Notes: generated by a model from the letters alone, not told the origin. DNA of 64,000 bases from Vibrio ostreae (GCF_019226825.1 NZ_CP076643.1:2232001-2296000), one strand, 5' to 3'; counted from the first letter of the stretch, positions 37,415 to 48,532 are shown. Program-made: numbers and translations.

Positions 37415-37551
37415 GCTGTTACCTTCTTTCTTTTTATAGGTGGTTTTATGAACGATTATCATCGTCTCACCGTTGCACCATCCATAAAACTAAATATATG
37501 TAAGGCCTGCCCTAACTTTTAATCAGTTTTCTCTCTTAACGGTCATAAGCA

Positions 37552-38434
37552 CTACCTTTCCATTGACCCCCTCATCCACTTAAGGAACTTCAGCAATGCC
37601 TCACTAGGCGATGCCTTGCTAGACCAAACCAGGTAATAGCTTTCCCCTGGCTTATAAGATTCAGGGAAAGGCGAGACCAACTGTCCTTTCTCAATCATTC
37701 CTTCAACAAAAACTTTTACTGCCAATGCCACGCCCATCCCCATAGAGGCCGCCTCATAAGCGGAAGAAGAGTAATCAAAGCGAATACCTTTTTGGTTATC
37801 AAAAGCAATATTTCTTGAATTAAGCCACCCTTCCCAATCATGGTTTCGCGCTAGGGAATGCAGTAACGTCAGACCTTGAAGATCCTCTGGTTTTGAAATT
37901 TCATGTTTTTCAAGGAATTCAGGGCTACAGACGGGAATAAGCTCGATATCAACCAGCTTCTCGGCATGCAATTCAGGCCAATCACCAAAGCCCGAACGTA
38001 TCGCAGCATCAATATTCTGCGTTTCAAAGTCTACTGGCTTAAGAGAGGAAGATATTCGCACTTCAGTAGCTTCAAAATGTTTGTGAAAGTCAGCTAGTCT
38101 AGGGATTAACCAACGCTGCGAAAAGGTTGTGTAGGACTGAATGGATAAAATATCTCTGCGTCCCCTACGGGACACCTTACGTGCCGCATCAGCAATGTCT
38201 TGAAAGGCATTCTCAATCCCCTTCAAACAACTCTTTGCCTTCGTCGGTTAATTCAATGCCACGGTGCAAGCGTCGAAAGAGCGCCACCCCCAAATAATCT
38301 TCTAAAACCTTAACCTGTCTGCTTACAGCGACTTGCGAAACATTTAGATCTTCAGCTGCCGCAGTCAAGCTCAAAAGGCGTGCAGCCGATTCAAACGCTT
38401 TGAGTGGGTTCAGTGGTGGCAAAGGCTGTTTCAT
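37552..38434 (-). CDS. LysR-family (GcvA-like) regulator, frameshifted
   Basis: Joined frames give 293 residues. N-terminal LKAFESAARLLSLTAAAEDLNVSQVAVSRQVKVLE at 10-44 is a standard LysR HTH; FRRLHRGIELTDEGKELFEG then continues, after removal of one base from CCCC at 38218-38221, into IENAFQDIADAARKV and a GcvA-type effector domain. It lies between a tctC gene and a divergent thioesterase/tctC/CaiB operon, so it is the probable local regulator of the island. Confidence 0.83.
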
Positions 38435-38582
38435 GATTGACCTACTATCGATAAGTGTAGAGGAACATCATTAGCCATAACTTTTTGTTAGTCAACGCTA
38501 TTATTGTCAGTCAAATCAGCATAGTAAATTAAAGCTTATTGACTAAAATGAATTTCTTCTGAACATCTAAGCCAAGGTAACT

Positions 38583-38990
38583 ATGCTGCATACTACTATT
38601 ATCCAACCAAGGTTTTCCGAAACCGATAAGTTAGGGCATATCAGTAACACGGTACTTCCTGTGTGGATGGCCGAATCCCGATCCGCATTTTGTAGGGGCG
38701 CCTTAGAAATTACTCAACCTTGGGTGGTTGCTAATATTTCTATCGACTTTGTCAAAGAGATATTCCACGGCGATAATGTGGCGATCACCACATCTGTACA
38801 TCGAATTGGCTCTAAATCGATCTCATTCTATCAAGAAATATTTCAGAACAATACCCTCTGCGCTTTGGGAAAAACCACTGTGGTATGTATCGATGAACAT
38901 AATAAAAGCTGCTCTGTACCAGAAGAATGCAAAGACAAGCTTTCTGGATATCTTAAATACCAAGATGAAATAGTAAATTTGACGATCTAA
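38583..38990 (+). CDS. 4HBT-type acyl-CoA thioesterase (hotdog fold)
   Basis: 135 residues. The motif RFSETDKLGHISN near 10-22 is the 4-hydroxybenzoyl-CoA thioesterase active-site pattern (acidic residue and HxxN). AAGG lies 6 bases before the ATG. It heads the plus-strand group thioesterase-tctC-CaiB and could release product from, or protect CoA in, the island's acyl-CoA pathway. Confidence 0.82.
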   Translation: MLHTTIIQPRFSETDKLGHISNTVLPVWMAESRSAFCRGALEITQPWVVANISIDFVKEIFHGDNVAITTSVHRIGSKSISFYQEIFQNNTLCALGKTTVVCIDEHNKSCSVPEECKDKLSGYLKYQDEIVNLTI

Positions 38991-39284
38991 TCAGAGGTGG
39001 GAGAGTCACCTCATGGACAATCGAGATTCAAACAAGGCCATTAAGTCCAATATGCTGGTCTATGCCTCACAATAAATAAAACACCTTTCACCAATCAATT
39101 TGTTTAAGCAAGGTCTCCGTATCTCCTTACCCCTCCATTGAACAGTCATAAATAAGGTCCCCTAACCTTTGGTCACCCAAGCCATGACTTATGATCAGTA
39201 GCTCAGAATTCCATCATCTGAGACTCTTTCCATGAGAAATCCCCTGCTCTTCCAACAAAAATAAACAAGAAGGGAGATCATCAA

Positions 39285-40276
39285 ATGATGGTTCAAAAGA
39301 TATTTAAGAATACGGGAAAATTACTCAGAATTGCGACTATTGCGCTCTCCGCTACGGTTGCAACCAGTTTAGTTCACGCAGAAGGTGACTGGCCTACAGG
39401 CCCTGTAAAAATGATCATGCACACCAAGGCAGGTGGCTCTGCTGATGTGTTTATTCGTACTTTGGCGAAAAGCCTAGAACCAGAGATTGGACAAGAAATT
39501 ATTGTCATTAATTCGCCGGGCGGAGGCGGTGCCAGCCAGATAGGTCGTATCCGACCAGCAGAACCTGATGGTCTTACACTCGGTGTGAATACCCTGACGC
39601 ACTTCACCAGCATGCTTACTAACCTAAAAGGCACCTTTTCTATCGATGACTTTTCGTGGATTGCCTCCACCCAAGAAGACGCCATTATTTTCTTTGTCAG
39701 GGAAAACTCGGATATTCATGACATGAATACCATTAAATCTAAAGCACTGAAAAATAAAGAAAATATTAATATTGATAGCTTAAGGCCGATTGGCTCCATG
39801 CAAAATATGGGTATGTCCATGTTGAAAAATGCGGCTGACGTAAAATTCAAATGGGTTGGTTTTAATGCCACGCCAGACATTATCGCAGCATTATTAGGTG
39901 GACATTTGGATGTGGGAATTTCCAATCTCGGTGCATTAAAGTCTTTCTTTGATGCTGACCGCATCAAGGGTTTAGGCGTTCTTGGTGAGAAACGTTTATC
40001 CGGTCTGCCGGATGTCGCCACCCTCACTCAACAAGGCTATGACGCAGATAACAGTTGGTTACCAGTCCGCGGTATTTTTGGCCCAGCTAACATGCCAATG
40101 GAAACACAGCCAAAATCGCTGATGCATTTCACAAAGCCATGCAATCTGACAGCAATCAAACATACGCCCGCGCCGCTGGCGTAGAAAACTCGTTAATGGG
40201 GCCTGAAGCCTCCTTTGTCAAAAACATCTCTAAAATCGCGAAGACTCAATTGGATCAAGCAGGCGTCTTAAAATAA
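39285..40276 (+). CDS. TctC-family periplasmic binding protein, frameshifted near the C-terminus
   Basis: 330 residues when joined. Signal peptide to LVHA-EGDW, then GPVKMIMHTKAGGSAD and VINSPGGGGASQIGRI, closely matching the paralogue at 36443. The frame is lost at AAAA (40112-40115); five A restores PKIADAFHKAMQSDS and runs to TAA at 40274-40276. This is one of two cases here where a run is one base short. GGGAG precedes the start. Likely binds the same or a related carboxylate for the TctBA pair at 49717-51690. Confidence 0.85.
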
Positions 40277-40410
40277 AGATCGCCGTTTGAACTTAGATAT
40301 TTCAGCTCGACATACGTCAACAATATAACGGACATTGATGTCTTTGAACAATATGCTTTAAATAACCATGTCAGGCTAGTGTGCCTGTTCGACAAGAGGT
40401 CAACCTTCCC

Positions 40411-41602
40411 ATGCCAAAAGCATTTGATAAAATTCGCATCATCGACACTACCCATGTTCTTGCGGGTCCATTTGCCAGCTATCAGCTTGCCGTTCTTGGC
40501 GCTGAAGTGATTAAGGTAGAATCGCCGGATGATCCAGACCAAGCACGCTTGCAAGGCTCGGACAGATCTCTGAATGATATTGGCATGGGCACGGCCTTTA
40601 TGTCACAGGCATCCAACAAAAAAAACACTGGCTCTGGATCTCAAAACCGAAGCAGGTAGAGAAGCTATGAAGCGCCTGATAGCCACCGCCGATGTGTTTG
40701 TTGAAAACTACCGCCCAGGAGCCTTTGATGACCTTGGTTTAGGCTATGAGGAAATGTCTAAGCTAAACCCCCAACTCATTTACTGCTCTATTTCCGCCTT
40801 TGGATCCACTGGCCCACGTCGTGAAGTAACCGCTTATGACAATATCATTCAGGGCTTTTCTGGCATGATGGCAATGACCGGTTATGGTGACAAACCTCTT
40901 AAAAGCGGCGCGCCTGTAGTAGATTACGCCACAGGAACAACCGCTGCATTTGCTATTTCTACGGCGCTATTCCAGCGTGAACGTGAGGGCGGCAAAGGCC
41001 AATTTATCGACGTTTCCATGCTCGAAGTGGCCATGATTCTATACAGTTCTCACATCACCAGTTATATGTGGAATGGCAAGCATCCAGAAGCAAAAGGTAA
41101 TACCTACCCCTTCGCGACGATTGGTTGCTATGAAGCCTCTGACGTGCCAATGATGATTGCCGCGTCTAACTTGACACAACAAAAGGCTTTGTGGACGGCT
41201 CTAGGGCGTGAAGACATGATCAAGATGAACAACAACCAACGTCTTGATAGTCATGCGGAAGAAGCGGCCGTACTAGCTAGCATTATTAAGACTCAAACCG
41301 CCGATTATTGGGAAGAGTTTCTCAACAAGAAACGAGTACCAGCGGCGCGTATTCGTCGTATGGAAGAAGTCATGGCCGACCCACAAGTGGCGGCTCGACA
41401 AGCAATACAAGCACTTAGTGACCCGAACAGCCAAGTGAATGGCTTAAAAGTGCCAGTCTCTGCATTTAAGTTATCCAGCAGTCCAGCAGAAGTAAATAAA
41501 GCACCACAACCCGTTGGCGCACAAAGCGAAGAGCTACTTAAGGAGTTAGGGTATTCGGAACAAGAGATTGCCAATATGCGAAAGCAAGGAGCCACTAACT
41601 AG
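40411..41602 (+). CDS. CaiB/BaiF class III CoA transferase, frameshifted
   Basis: 396 residues when joined. IRIIDTTHVLAGPFASYQLAVLGAEVIKVE opens the domain, and the catalytic Asp is visible in GAPVVDYATGTTAAF near 175. The frame breaks at eight A (40618-40625); seven gives NKKTLALDLKTEAGREAM. Start at ATG 40411 (AAGAGG upstream). It would move CoA from a donor such as succinyl-CoA onto the imported acid; with the thiolase regenerating succinyl-CoA the cycle would be self-sustaining if the substrate is a C6 dicarboxylate (inference). Confidence 0.87.
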
Positions 41603-41652
41603 CGCCCTATTCAATGTAATGAGACTACATTTTCTATAGGTATCTTGCTTTT

Positions 41653-41688
41653 AAAAAGGCGAATGCATCTTAGCCAGTTCGCCTTTTT
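41653..41688. terminator. rho-independent terminator after the CaiB gene
   Basis: AAAAAGGCGAA (41653-41663) pairs with TTCGCCTTTTT (41678-41688); T run included in the stem, so it can work in both directions. Confidence 0.88.
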
Positions 41689-41696
41689 ATATTGAG

Positions 41697-41739
41697 TTGT
41701 CTCGTCCTCAATGTGTCAACACATTTTAGGACGAGACAA
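41697..41739. repeat. 12-bp inverted repeat with inner pairing
   Basis: TTGTCTCGTCCT (41697-41708) pairs with AGGACGAGACAA (41728-41739); inside, TGTGT pairs with ACACA. It resembles neither the REP-like family nor a typical terminator (no T run), and may be a scar of an inserted element. Confidence 0.6.
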
Positions 41740-41780
41740 GTTAATCCCCCCTACGAAACTCTGTTTAAGAGGACGCAACA

Positions 41781-41879
41781 ATGATCTATACCGTGGAATG
41801 CCATTAAACCACTACAAAACCTACTCAAGAAGCAGAATGGAATGAATTTTATCTCATCAATGGAGAAACAACTGACTAG
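41781..41879 (+). pseudogene. remnant of a small ORF with in-frame stop
   Basis: AGAGG then ATG at 41781 opens MIYTVECH, stop, and the same frame continues KPTQEAEWNEFYLINGETTD before a second stop. The MIYTVE...EAEWNEFY pattern recalls small dimeric alpha/beta-barrel proteins that accompany CoA-transferase/PrpD clusters (from memory, weak). The strong ribosome binding site suggests it was once a gene of this operon. The remainder of 41603-41965 is empty. Confidence 0.4.
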
Positions 41880-41965
41880 CTTTTAAGAATAGGCTGATAA
41901 CGTCTCAATAGAAGTAAAATGCCATCCATGCAGAAGTCAAAGTTTAGCCATCTTGGCGATAAACG

Positions 41966-43012
41966 TTAGTTGTCTTGTTTCTTTATGAGCTTTACCATCC
42001 AAGGCACATTCGGCAAAATCAGAAAAATACGCATTAGATGAAACGCCGTTATTAAGGCTACATCATCATGCAAAAACTTAGCCGTTAAGGCCATCTCTGT
42101 GACGCTGCCCGGGGCAGATCCAAGCACTAAAGTACGCCAGCTGATGTCACTCAAATCCGCAATAGTTATCGCCAACAAGGCACTGCTAATAATCAATAAT
42201 CCTGTGGTCGAAACGATACTACCAATCTGCCGTCCTGCCCGCTGGAAAAGCGCTCTCTTAAATGTGGAACCTAGCCATGTTCCCAGTAGTATCTGCCCAA
42301 TTGCTAAGACTTCACTGGGGTAAGGAGATAGAGGCAGCACATCTGTAGCAGAAGCCATTGAAGCAAATGCAAGCGCTCCTAAAAAAAATGGGCTATTAAT
42401 CCGAAGGAAATAAAATAGGGTACTGGTAAGCACGGCACCAACGGTTAAGCAGAACATACCTAGATATTCATACTCAAACCCGACTAACGCAGATGCCCTA
42501 GAACCAGCGCCATTGATATAGTACAAAGCTAAAGGGATACAAGTCACAATAGCCGTGATTCTTAGTGTTTGTGCGAAAACGACCACGCCTGTATTACCAC
42601 CATACTTTTGGGCAAGGTTCGCCATCTCGACAGGCCCCCCTGGCAAACAAGACAAAAATGCCGTAACCCGGTCACAGTTAGAAATTCTTTTTAAAAATAG
42701 GGATAGGACGAAGCTAAGCAGAACGGTCGAAATTGCCATGCCTATAATAATACCGACATGATCAAATATAGATCGTAGGGCATCTGACGAGAAATATAGA
42801 CCAACTTGCGCGGCGATTATAATCTGACCGATGGGTCGGGTTCTGACCGGAATCTCCACATTGACAATAAACATATTAATGATGGCCATGCAAACCAATG
42901 GTCCAATCATCCAAGGCAATGGCAGATTAAATCTCGACGCTATATACCCTGTTAACGTTGCCAAACCGTAGCACGCAAGAATCCTAATAATATTGCTAGT
43001 TTTCATCGTCAT
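41966..43012 (-). CDS. AbrB-family (COG3180) membrane protein
   Basis: 348 residues, about 10 membrane segments in two related halves. Each half carries the family pattern LPWMIGPL / SPFFLGAL and LPGGPVEMANLAQKYGG / SAPGSVTEMALTAKFLHDD. The family is often labelled 'ammonia monooxygenase' or AbrB regulator, but the sequence is an integral membrane transporter-like protein. It occurs often near TTT transporters and may export or import an organic acid. It lies on the minus strand after the thiolase operon. Confidence 0.85.
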   Translation of the reverse strand: MTMKTSNIIRILACYGLATLTGYIASRFNLPLPWMIGPLVCMAIINMFIVNVEIPVRTRPIGQIIIAAQVGLYFSSDALRSIFDHVGIIIGMAISTVLLSFVLSLFLKRISNCDRVTAFLSCLPGGPVEMANLAQKYGGNTGVVVFAQTLRITAIVTCIPLALYYINGAGSRASALVGFEYEYLGMFCLTVGAVLTSTLFYFLRINSPFFLGALAFASMASATDVLPLSPYPSEVLAIGQILLGTWLGSTFKRALFQRAGRQIGSIVSTTGLLIISSALLAITIADLSDISWRTLVLGSAPGSVTEMALTAKFLHDDVALITAFHLMRIFLILPNVPWMVKLIKKQDN

Positions 43013-43101
43013 ATACTCATTTAAAGTGAGAAATCTAGACTCGGCCTTGCTCTAGTAAGCAGGCCTATGGATTGCAACTATCTATATCGCTTTTGAGAGG
43101 T

Positions 43102-43126
43102 AAAAAAGCCAGCCCTAAGGCTGGCA
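43102..43126 (-). terminator. terminator of the ECH-ACS-FadB-thiolase operon
   Basis: On the minus strand GCCAGCC, loop TTAG, GGCTGGC, then TTTTTTA, 27 bases past the thiolase stop. Confidence 0.88.
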
Positions 43127-43152
43127 AGACTCTAAACGCGAGGGCGACACGA

Positions 43153-44364
43153 CTAGAATGAAACTCTTTCAATCACCAATGCGATTCCTTGACCAACACC
43201 AACACACATACTGATTAATGCATAGCGCTTATCAGTGCTTTCAAGCTGATTGATCGCGGTTGTTACTAAGCGAGCACCAGAAGCACCAAGAGGATGACCG
43301 ATTGCAATGGCCCCACCATTGGGATTGACTCTCGGATCATCATCTTTCAGGCCAAGTTGTCTGCATACGCCTAATGCTTGCGCGGCAAAGGCCTCATTCA
43401 ACTCGATCACATCCATTTGTTCTAAGGTAAAACACGTCTGTTCTAGGACTTTATTAATAGCAGGTACAGGCCCCATGCCCATAACACGAGGCGGTACACC
43501 CGCCACTGCCATACCAAGCACTTTAGCACGTGGTGTCAGTTGGTAGTCTTTAACCGCTTGATCGTTTGCCATTAACAAAGCACAAGCGCCGTCATTAATG
43601 CCCGAAGCATTGCCCGCAGTGACTGTTCCATCGCTCACGGTAACACTACGAAGGCCAGCCAATGCTTCCATAGAGGTGCTAGGGCGTGGGTGCTCATCTT
43701 GCCGGATAACCACATCATCTTTCTTTGGATGCGTAATGGTTACAGGAAAAATTTCCTTGTCGAAAAAACCCGCTTGATTGGCCGCATGCCAACGTTGTTG
43801 GCTACGGAACGCTAAAGCATCTTGGTCTTCACGACTTATTTTTTCTTCCACAGCAACGTTTTCTGCTGTTTGCGGTAGCGCATCCACCCCATACATGGCT
43901 TCCATTTTCGGGTTTACTAAACGCCAACCTATAGTGGTATCTTCCAAGTTTTGGCTACGATCAAAAGCAGACATGGCCTTCTTCATCACGTAAGGAGAGC
44001 GACTCATACTTTCTACGCCACCAGCAATCATAAGGCGGGCCTCCCCTAAACGCAGGGCACGGGCAGCGGAGCCAACTGCATCAAGGCCAGAGCCGCAAAG
44101 GCGGTTGATAGTAGAACCCGGCACACTATGCGGTAAGCCTGCCAACAAACCAGACATACGCGCCACGTTACGGTTATCTTCACCGGCCTGATTGGCACAA
44201 CCGTAGATAATGTCATCCACTTTGGCCCACTCAACCGATGGGTTACGCTTCATCAATTCTTTGATCGGCAAGGCACCTAGGTCATCGGTACGGATAGAAG
44301 ACAAGCCCCCCATAAAACGACCGAATGGTGTTCTAATTGCATCGCAAATATAGGCTTCAGCCAT
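43153..44364 (-). CDS. 3-oxoadipyl-CoA / acetyl-CoA thiolase (PcaF/PaaJ type)
   Basis: 403 residues. Active-site Cys90 in NRLCGSGLDAVG, and the C-terminal NPNGGAIAIGHPLGASGAR and CVGVGQG motifs with the catalytic His and Cys. AYICDAIRTPFGRF, YGCANQAGEDNRNVARM and TTIGWRLVNP.M...YGVD strongly resemble PcaF/PaaJ, which cleave 3-oxoadipyl-CoA to succinyl-CoA and acetyl-CoA. This is the best clue that the island degrades a C6 dicarboxylate. AGGTGA precedes the ATG; last gene of a four-gene operon. Confidence 0.88.
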   Translation of the reverse strand: MAEAYICDAIRTPFGRFMGGLSSIRTDDLGALPIKELMKRNPSVEWAKVDDIIYGCANQAGEDNRNVARMSGLLAGLPHSVPGSTINRLCGSGLDAVGSAARALRLGEARLMIAGGVESMSRSPYVMKKAMSAFDRSQNLEDTTIGWRLVNPKMEAMYGVDALPQTAENVAVEEKISREDQDALAFRSQQRWHAANQAGFFDKEIFPVTITHPKKDDVVIRQDEHPRPSTSMEALAGLRSVTVSDGTVTAGNASGINDGACALLMANDQAVKDYQLTPRAKVLGMAVAGVPPRVMGMGPVPAINKVLEQTCFTLEQMDVIELNEAFAAQALGVCRQLGLKDDDPRVNPNGGAIAIGHPLGASGARLVTTAINQLESTDKRYALISMCVGVGQGIALVIERVSF

Positions 44365-44383
44365 TTTTTCACCTGTAAATATA

Positions 44384-46427
44384 TTAGTTGTTAATCATGG
44401 CAAGATTGCCGGCCTTATGGCCTTTTCCACTGACCTTAGCAAGATGCGCCATCAGAGACTCCAACTCCTCTACAGGCATATTGCGAGCAATGAAAATTGG
44501 CCCCCCCCTTCCAGCGTGGGAAGCCATAGCCTCTGGTTAACGCAATATCAATTTCTTCTGGGGTCGCACAGACCTTTTCCTCTAGCAGTAGCAGCGACTC
44601 ATTAATGAGGCTGGCAATAACCCGCTGCTGAATATCGGCTTGGCTAAAATTGACAGGGCTAATGTCTTTCTCAGCACGGTAATCCTCAATCAATTCAGCA
44701 ATAAAAGAGGACGAAGACGGCGTGCCTTTCTCATCGTAATCGTAATAACCTGCCTGCGTCTTACGCCCCAAGCGGTCTGCTTCACAAATACGGTCAGGGA
44801 TTTCCACATAGCGGGATAAATGTCGTGTGCTTTGCATCTGTTGACGCATGCGCCAAGCAATATCCAGCCCTGACATGTCCGCCACTTTAAAAGGTCCCAT
44901 AGCAAAGCCATAGTCTTCTATTGCTTGGTCTACTTGTTCTGGACTGGCGCCCTCTTCAACCAAAAACTCACATTGACGACGGTAAGCCGCATAAATTCGG
45001 TTGCCGACAAAGCCCCAAGCATTCTTGGTGGTGACGGCTTTCTTACCCAGTTTTTTGGCAAACACTTTTACTTTATTAAGAGCGTCTTCGCTGGTGCTAT
45101 CCAGTTCTACAATCTCTAATAAGGTCATAATGTGCGCTGGACTAAAGAAATGCAGACCTAATACGCGGCTAGGATTAGGAACATTGGCGAAAATTTCCTC
45201 TACATCTAGGTAAGAGGTATTGGTCGCCAGCAACACATCCGGGCCAACAAGGTTACCAAGCTCAGTAAACAGGGACTTTTTCGCATCAAGGTTTTCAATA
45301 ATAGCCTCAATCACCAAGTCCACTTCTTTCAAGGAACTAAGTTCACCCGAAGCATGCAGCCGATTGAGACATTGCTCTTTCTGTGCCGCCGTTAGTTTGC
45401 CTCGTTTAACTGCGCCTTCAAGCTCTGATACGACATGACTCTTGCCACGCTCAAGGGCGGCGTCATTGATTTCAACCATGAACACTTCATAGCCAGACAT
45501 CAGGGCATTGATGCAGATACCACTACCCATGGTACCTGCACCGATCACGCCCACCTTGGCCATCGGCTGTTGGGTTGACACTTGTTTACCCAACGCATTT
45601 TCAGCAAAGAACAGATAACGTAATGCCTTAGCGGGCAAGCTTCTGCGCAGCTGTAAAAAATGCTCTCTTTCCAACGCAACGCCAGCGGCAAAGCTTAAGC
45701 TGGATGTTTGAGACATCAAATCCGCAGCCACCTGAGCCGATGGCAAACCTTTAGCACGCTTGAGTAACCCTTTGGTATGAGCCTGATAAGCATCATGATC
45801 GTATACGGGAATATTACGTTCACTCAGCCTTTGCTTGGTCAAAGGTGATCCCATCGCGCTAAGAGCCTGTTTTATGTCGGCTATCGTATCTTCAGCAATA
45901 ATGGCCGAGAGCAAACCAATATCTTGCGCTTCTTGAGCCAAAATAGGCTTGCCTGACACAATCATTTCTGTTGCTTTTAGCATACCAACGGCACGGGGAA
46001 GACGCTGTGTCCCGCCAGCCCCTGGCACAATTCCCACCGATACTTCCGGCAGGCCAAGTTTGGCGTTTTCTACCGCCAGTCGATAATCAGACGCTAAGGC
46101 CAGTTCTAAGCCGCCACCTAAAGTAAAGCCTTTGACAATGGCGACGACAGGTAACGGAAACTGCTCAATGGCATGAGTCACTTGAGGCAGTGTCGGCTCG
46201 GTCGGCTCAGACTCCAGCTCTTTCAAATCGGCCCCTGCCATCAAGGAACGCCCTTCCCCTCTTAAAATCACCGCCTCAACTTTCTCTTGGTCGATGTTTT
46301 CTAAGCAGGAAAGAACCCCTTTTCTAACCGCATCCGTACTGGCATTAACGGGTGGATTATCAATCGAAATCACAGCGAAGGTGTCGACAATTTGCAAAGA
46401 GACTGGGTATTGATTAGCCAATGACAT
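44384..46427 (-). CDS. FadB/FadJ-like bifunctional enoyl-CoA hydratase/3-hydroxyacyl-CoA dehydrogenase (frameshifted)
   Basis: About 680 residues. Crotonase domain first (GAGADLKE-like MAGADLKELE, GGGLELALASDYR, LGLPEVSVGIVPGAGGTQRLPR with both catalytic Glu). Then NAD-dependent 3-hydroxyacyl-CoA dehydrogenase (GVIGAGTMGSGI near 293; HFFSPAHIM; KNAWGFVGNRIY). The eight-C run at 44501-44508 breaks the C-terminus; seven restores KGGPIFIARNMPVEELESLM and runs to a stop at 44384. The start is ATG 46427 (AAGGAGG, overlapping the preceding stop). It hydrates and oxidises the 2-enoyl-CoA ahead of the thiolase. Confidence 0.88.
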
Positions 46428-46438
46428 CACTCCCCTCC

Positions 46439-48532
46439 TTAGCTTCTCTCATTGAGAACGAGTACCGCATCCGCAGCAACCACGCCTGCACCCGCTTTCA
46501 ACACAAATAAGGGGTTTATTTCAGCGGTAACCAGCTCATCTCCTAAGCTCGCAATAAACTCAGAGAAATTCACAATGACCTCAGCTAAGGCCTTGGTATC
46601 ACGCAAGTCAGCACCACGGTAACCATCCAATAATGGCCAAGCTACCAGGTCACGCATCATTTCCTCAGCCTGTTTGAGGGTTAGCCCTTTGCCATTCTCA
46701 AGCAAACGGATGGTCGTGTCTTTATACAGCTCGGCGGCCACCCCCCCCGCGCCTAACAGTATGGAAACGCCCAGTTCATCACGGTTGGCACCGAGAATAA
46801 TTTCGTAACCACCGGCCACCATTTCTTCAACAAGAAACGCGCTCGGCTCTGTTTTCGTGTGTTTTGCCACGGAGCCACGCATCGCAGTTAAGGCTTGACC
46901 AATGCTTTGACGGTCATTAAACAGAGAAACACCACCAATATCGCTCTTGTGCATCAGCTTAGAATCGAGGACTTTCAGCACCACTGGTGCGTTAAGCTCA
47001 TTAAGTGCGGCTTCTGCTTCTGCTTCGTTGTGAACAATCTTATGAGCTGGTACAGGGATGCCAGCCGCAGCAAACAAAGATTTAGCTTGAGCTTCATCGA
47101 ATACAGATGTTTCAAAAGGCGCTCTGAGGGCAACCTCTTTTGAACCCTGTGCGCTAAGCAACTCAAGCGCTTCAGGTCGAGTGCGGTACAAAGCTTCTAA
47201 CGCAGCACTGCAACTTTCCGGTGAAGTGAAACTTGGGATATGAGCCGAGTTCAAACGCTTCAACGTATCAGGCGCATTAGGACTCACATAGGTCATCACT
47301 GGCTTATTGCTATTTGGTAAACAATCTTGGATGGCCCCCACCACTAGATCGGGCATAGCTAAACCAGAAGAACCGATGATCACAACCAGCGCATCGTAGC
47401 TCTTACTGTCTAATAAGATGGTAATGGCTTTACGCAAGAGATCTGGCTGTAGACCCGCTAAAGTAACATCAATCGGGTTACGATCTAGTACCGTTGGCGT
47501 GTCACCTTGTATGTCGCGTAACAACATGGCCGTTTCTTCATCCGGCACTGGTGTTTCAAAGTCCACCATTCCCAGGGCATCGGATACCAGCGTTCCTGCA
47601 CCACCTGTTGAGGTTAAAATGGCCACTCGACGGCCTAGCATCTTACGGTCGTTACATAAAGCCGCAGGGATATCAATTAGCTCATCAAAGGTATTGGCTC
47701 GGATCACACCAAGTTGTTTAAAGAACGCATCATAAACTCGGTCTTCGCCTGCTAGAGCTCCGGTATGAGAGCTCGCTGCACGAGCACCAGCTTCAGAGCG
47801 GCCAATTTTAAAGGCTACGATAGGCTTGCCTGCAAGGCTTGCTTTCAGAGCAGCTTCTCTAAAACGTTCAGGGTTACGAATACTTTCAAGGTACAGGGCA
47901 ATGACTTTGGTGTCTTTGTCATCCACAAGATGCTCAACAAAGTCGGCAACTTCTAAATCCACTTCGTTACTGGTGGACACCAGGGATGAAAGACCAATAC
48001 CCTTACCCGCAGCACGAGACAGCAATGCACCTAATACACCACCACTTTGCGAAACAACTGCAATATTACCCACAGGTAAGTCGGACACTTCCAATGCACC
48101 ACTGGCAGATAATGGGATTTTATTAGTGAGGTTAATCAAGCCGATGGTATTTGGCCCAAGAATACGCATATCCCCTGCGGCATCCAGCAGTTGTTGCTGC
48201 ATATCTAGACCGTCTTGACCTGCCTCAGCGAAACCACTTGCCAATACGATGGCTGCTTTACAACCTAGTTGGCTCAGTTCTCGTACGGCATCAATGCTGC
48301 GTTTAGCGCCTAGCAACACAAGCGCCACATCAGGAGCCGCAGGAATGTCATTAATAGACTGGTAACATTTTAGTCCCTGTATTTCGGTCGCTTTTGGATT
48401 TACTGGGTAAATGTCTCCGGCAAAGCCATGCTTGATTAGGTAAGAGACAGGGCGTCCAGAGGTTTTGCGAGGGTCTGCAGAGGCACCAATAACAGCAACA
48501 CTTTTCGGGTTTAACAAAGCATCCATATGCAT
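46439..48532 (-). CDS. NDP-forming acyl-CoA synthetase (ACD family, fused subunits)
   Basis: 697 residues. The CoA-binding half (SVAVIGASADPRKTSGRPV; ILGPNTIGLIN) contains the phosphorylated His256 in RAASSHTGALAGED. The C-terminal ATP-grasp half carries PVVLKVLDSKLMHKSDIGGV and ANRDELGVSILLGAGGVAAELYKD. It joins CoA to a carboxylate using ATP with ADP and phosphate as products. Start and preceding stop overlap as TAATG, so translation is coupled to the hydratase gene; AGGAG is 8 bases upstream. It is a second activation route beside the CaiB transferase. Confidence 0.88.
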   Translation of the reverse strand: MHMDALLNPKSVAVIGASADPRKTSGRPVSYLIKHGFAGDIYPVNPKATEIQGLKCYQSINDIPAAPDVALVLLGAKRSIDAVRELSQLGCKAAIVLASGFAEAGQDGLDMQQQLLDAAGDMRILGPNTIGLINLTNKIPLSASGALEVSDLPVGNIAVVSQSGGVLGALLSRAAGKGIGLSSLVSTSNEVDLEVADFVEHLVDDKDTKVIALYLESIRNPERFREAALKASLAGKPIVAFKIGRSEAGARAASSHTGALAGEDRVYDAFFKQLGVIRANTFDELIDIPAALCNDRKMLGRRVAILTSTGGAGTLVSDALGMVDFETPVPDEETAMLLRDIQGDTPTVLDRNPIDVTLAGLQPDLLRKAITILLDSKSYDALVVIIGSSGLAMPDLVVGAIQDCLPNSNKPVMTYVSPNAPDTLKRLNSAHIPSFTSPESCSAALEALYRTRPEALELLSAQGSKEVALRAPFETSVFDEAQAKSLFAAAGIPVPAHKIVHNEAEAEAALNELNAPVVLKVLDSKLMHKSDIGGVSLFNDRQSIGQALTAMRGSVAKHTKTEPSAFLVEEMVAGGYEIILGANRDELGVSILLGAGGVAAELYKDTTIRLLENGKGLTLKQAEEMMRDLVAWPLLDGYRGADLRDTKALAEVIVNFSEFIASLGDELVTAEINPLFVLKAGAGVVAADAVLVLNERS

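Noticed and set aside
41966-43012. Ammonia monooxygenase or AbrB DNA-binding regulator, names often given to this family
   Set aside because: The protein is an integral membrane protein with two related halves; neither catalytic nor DNA-binding residues are present.
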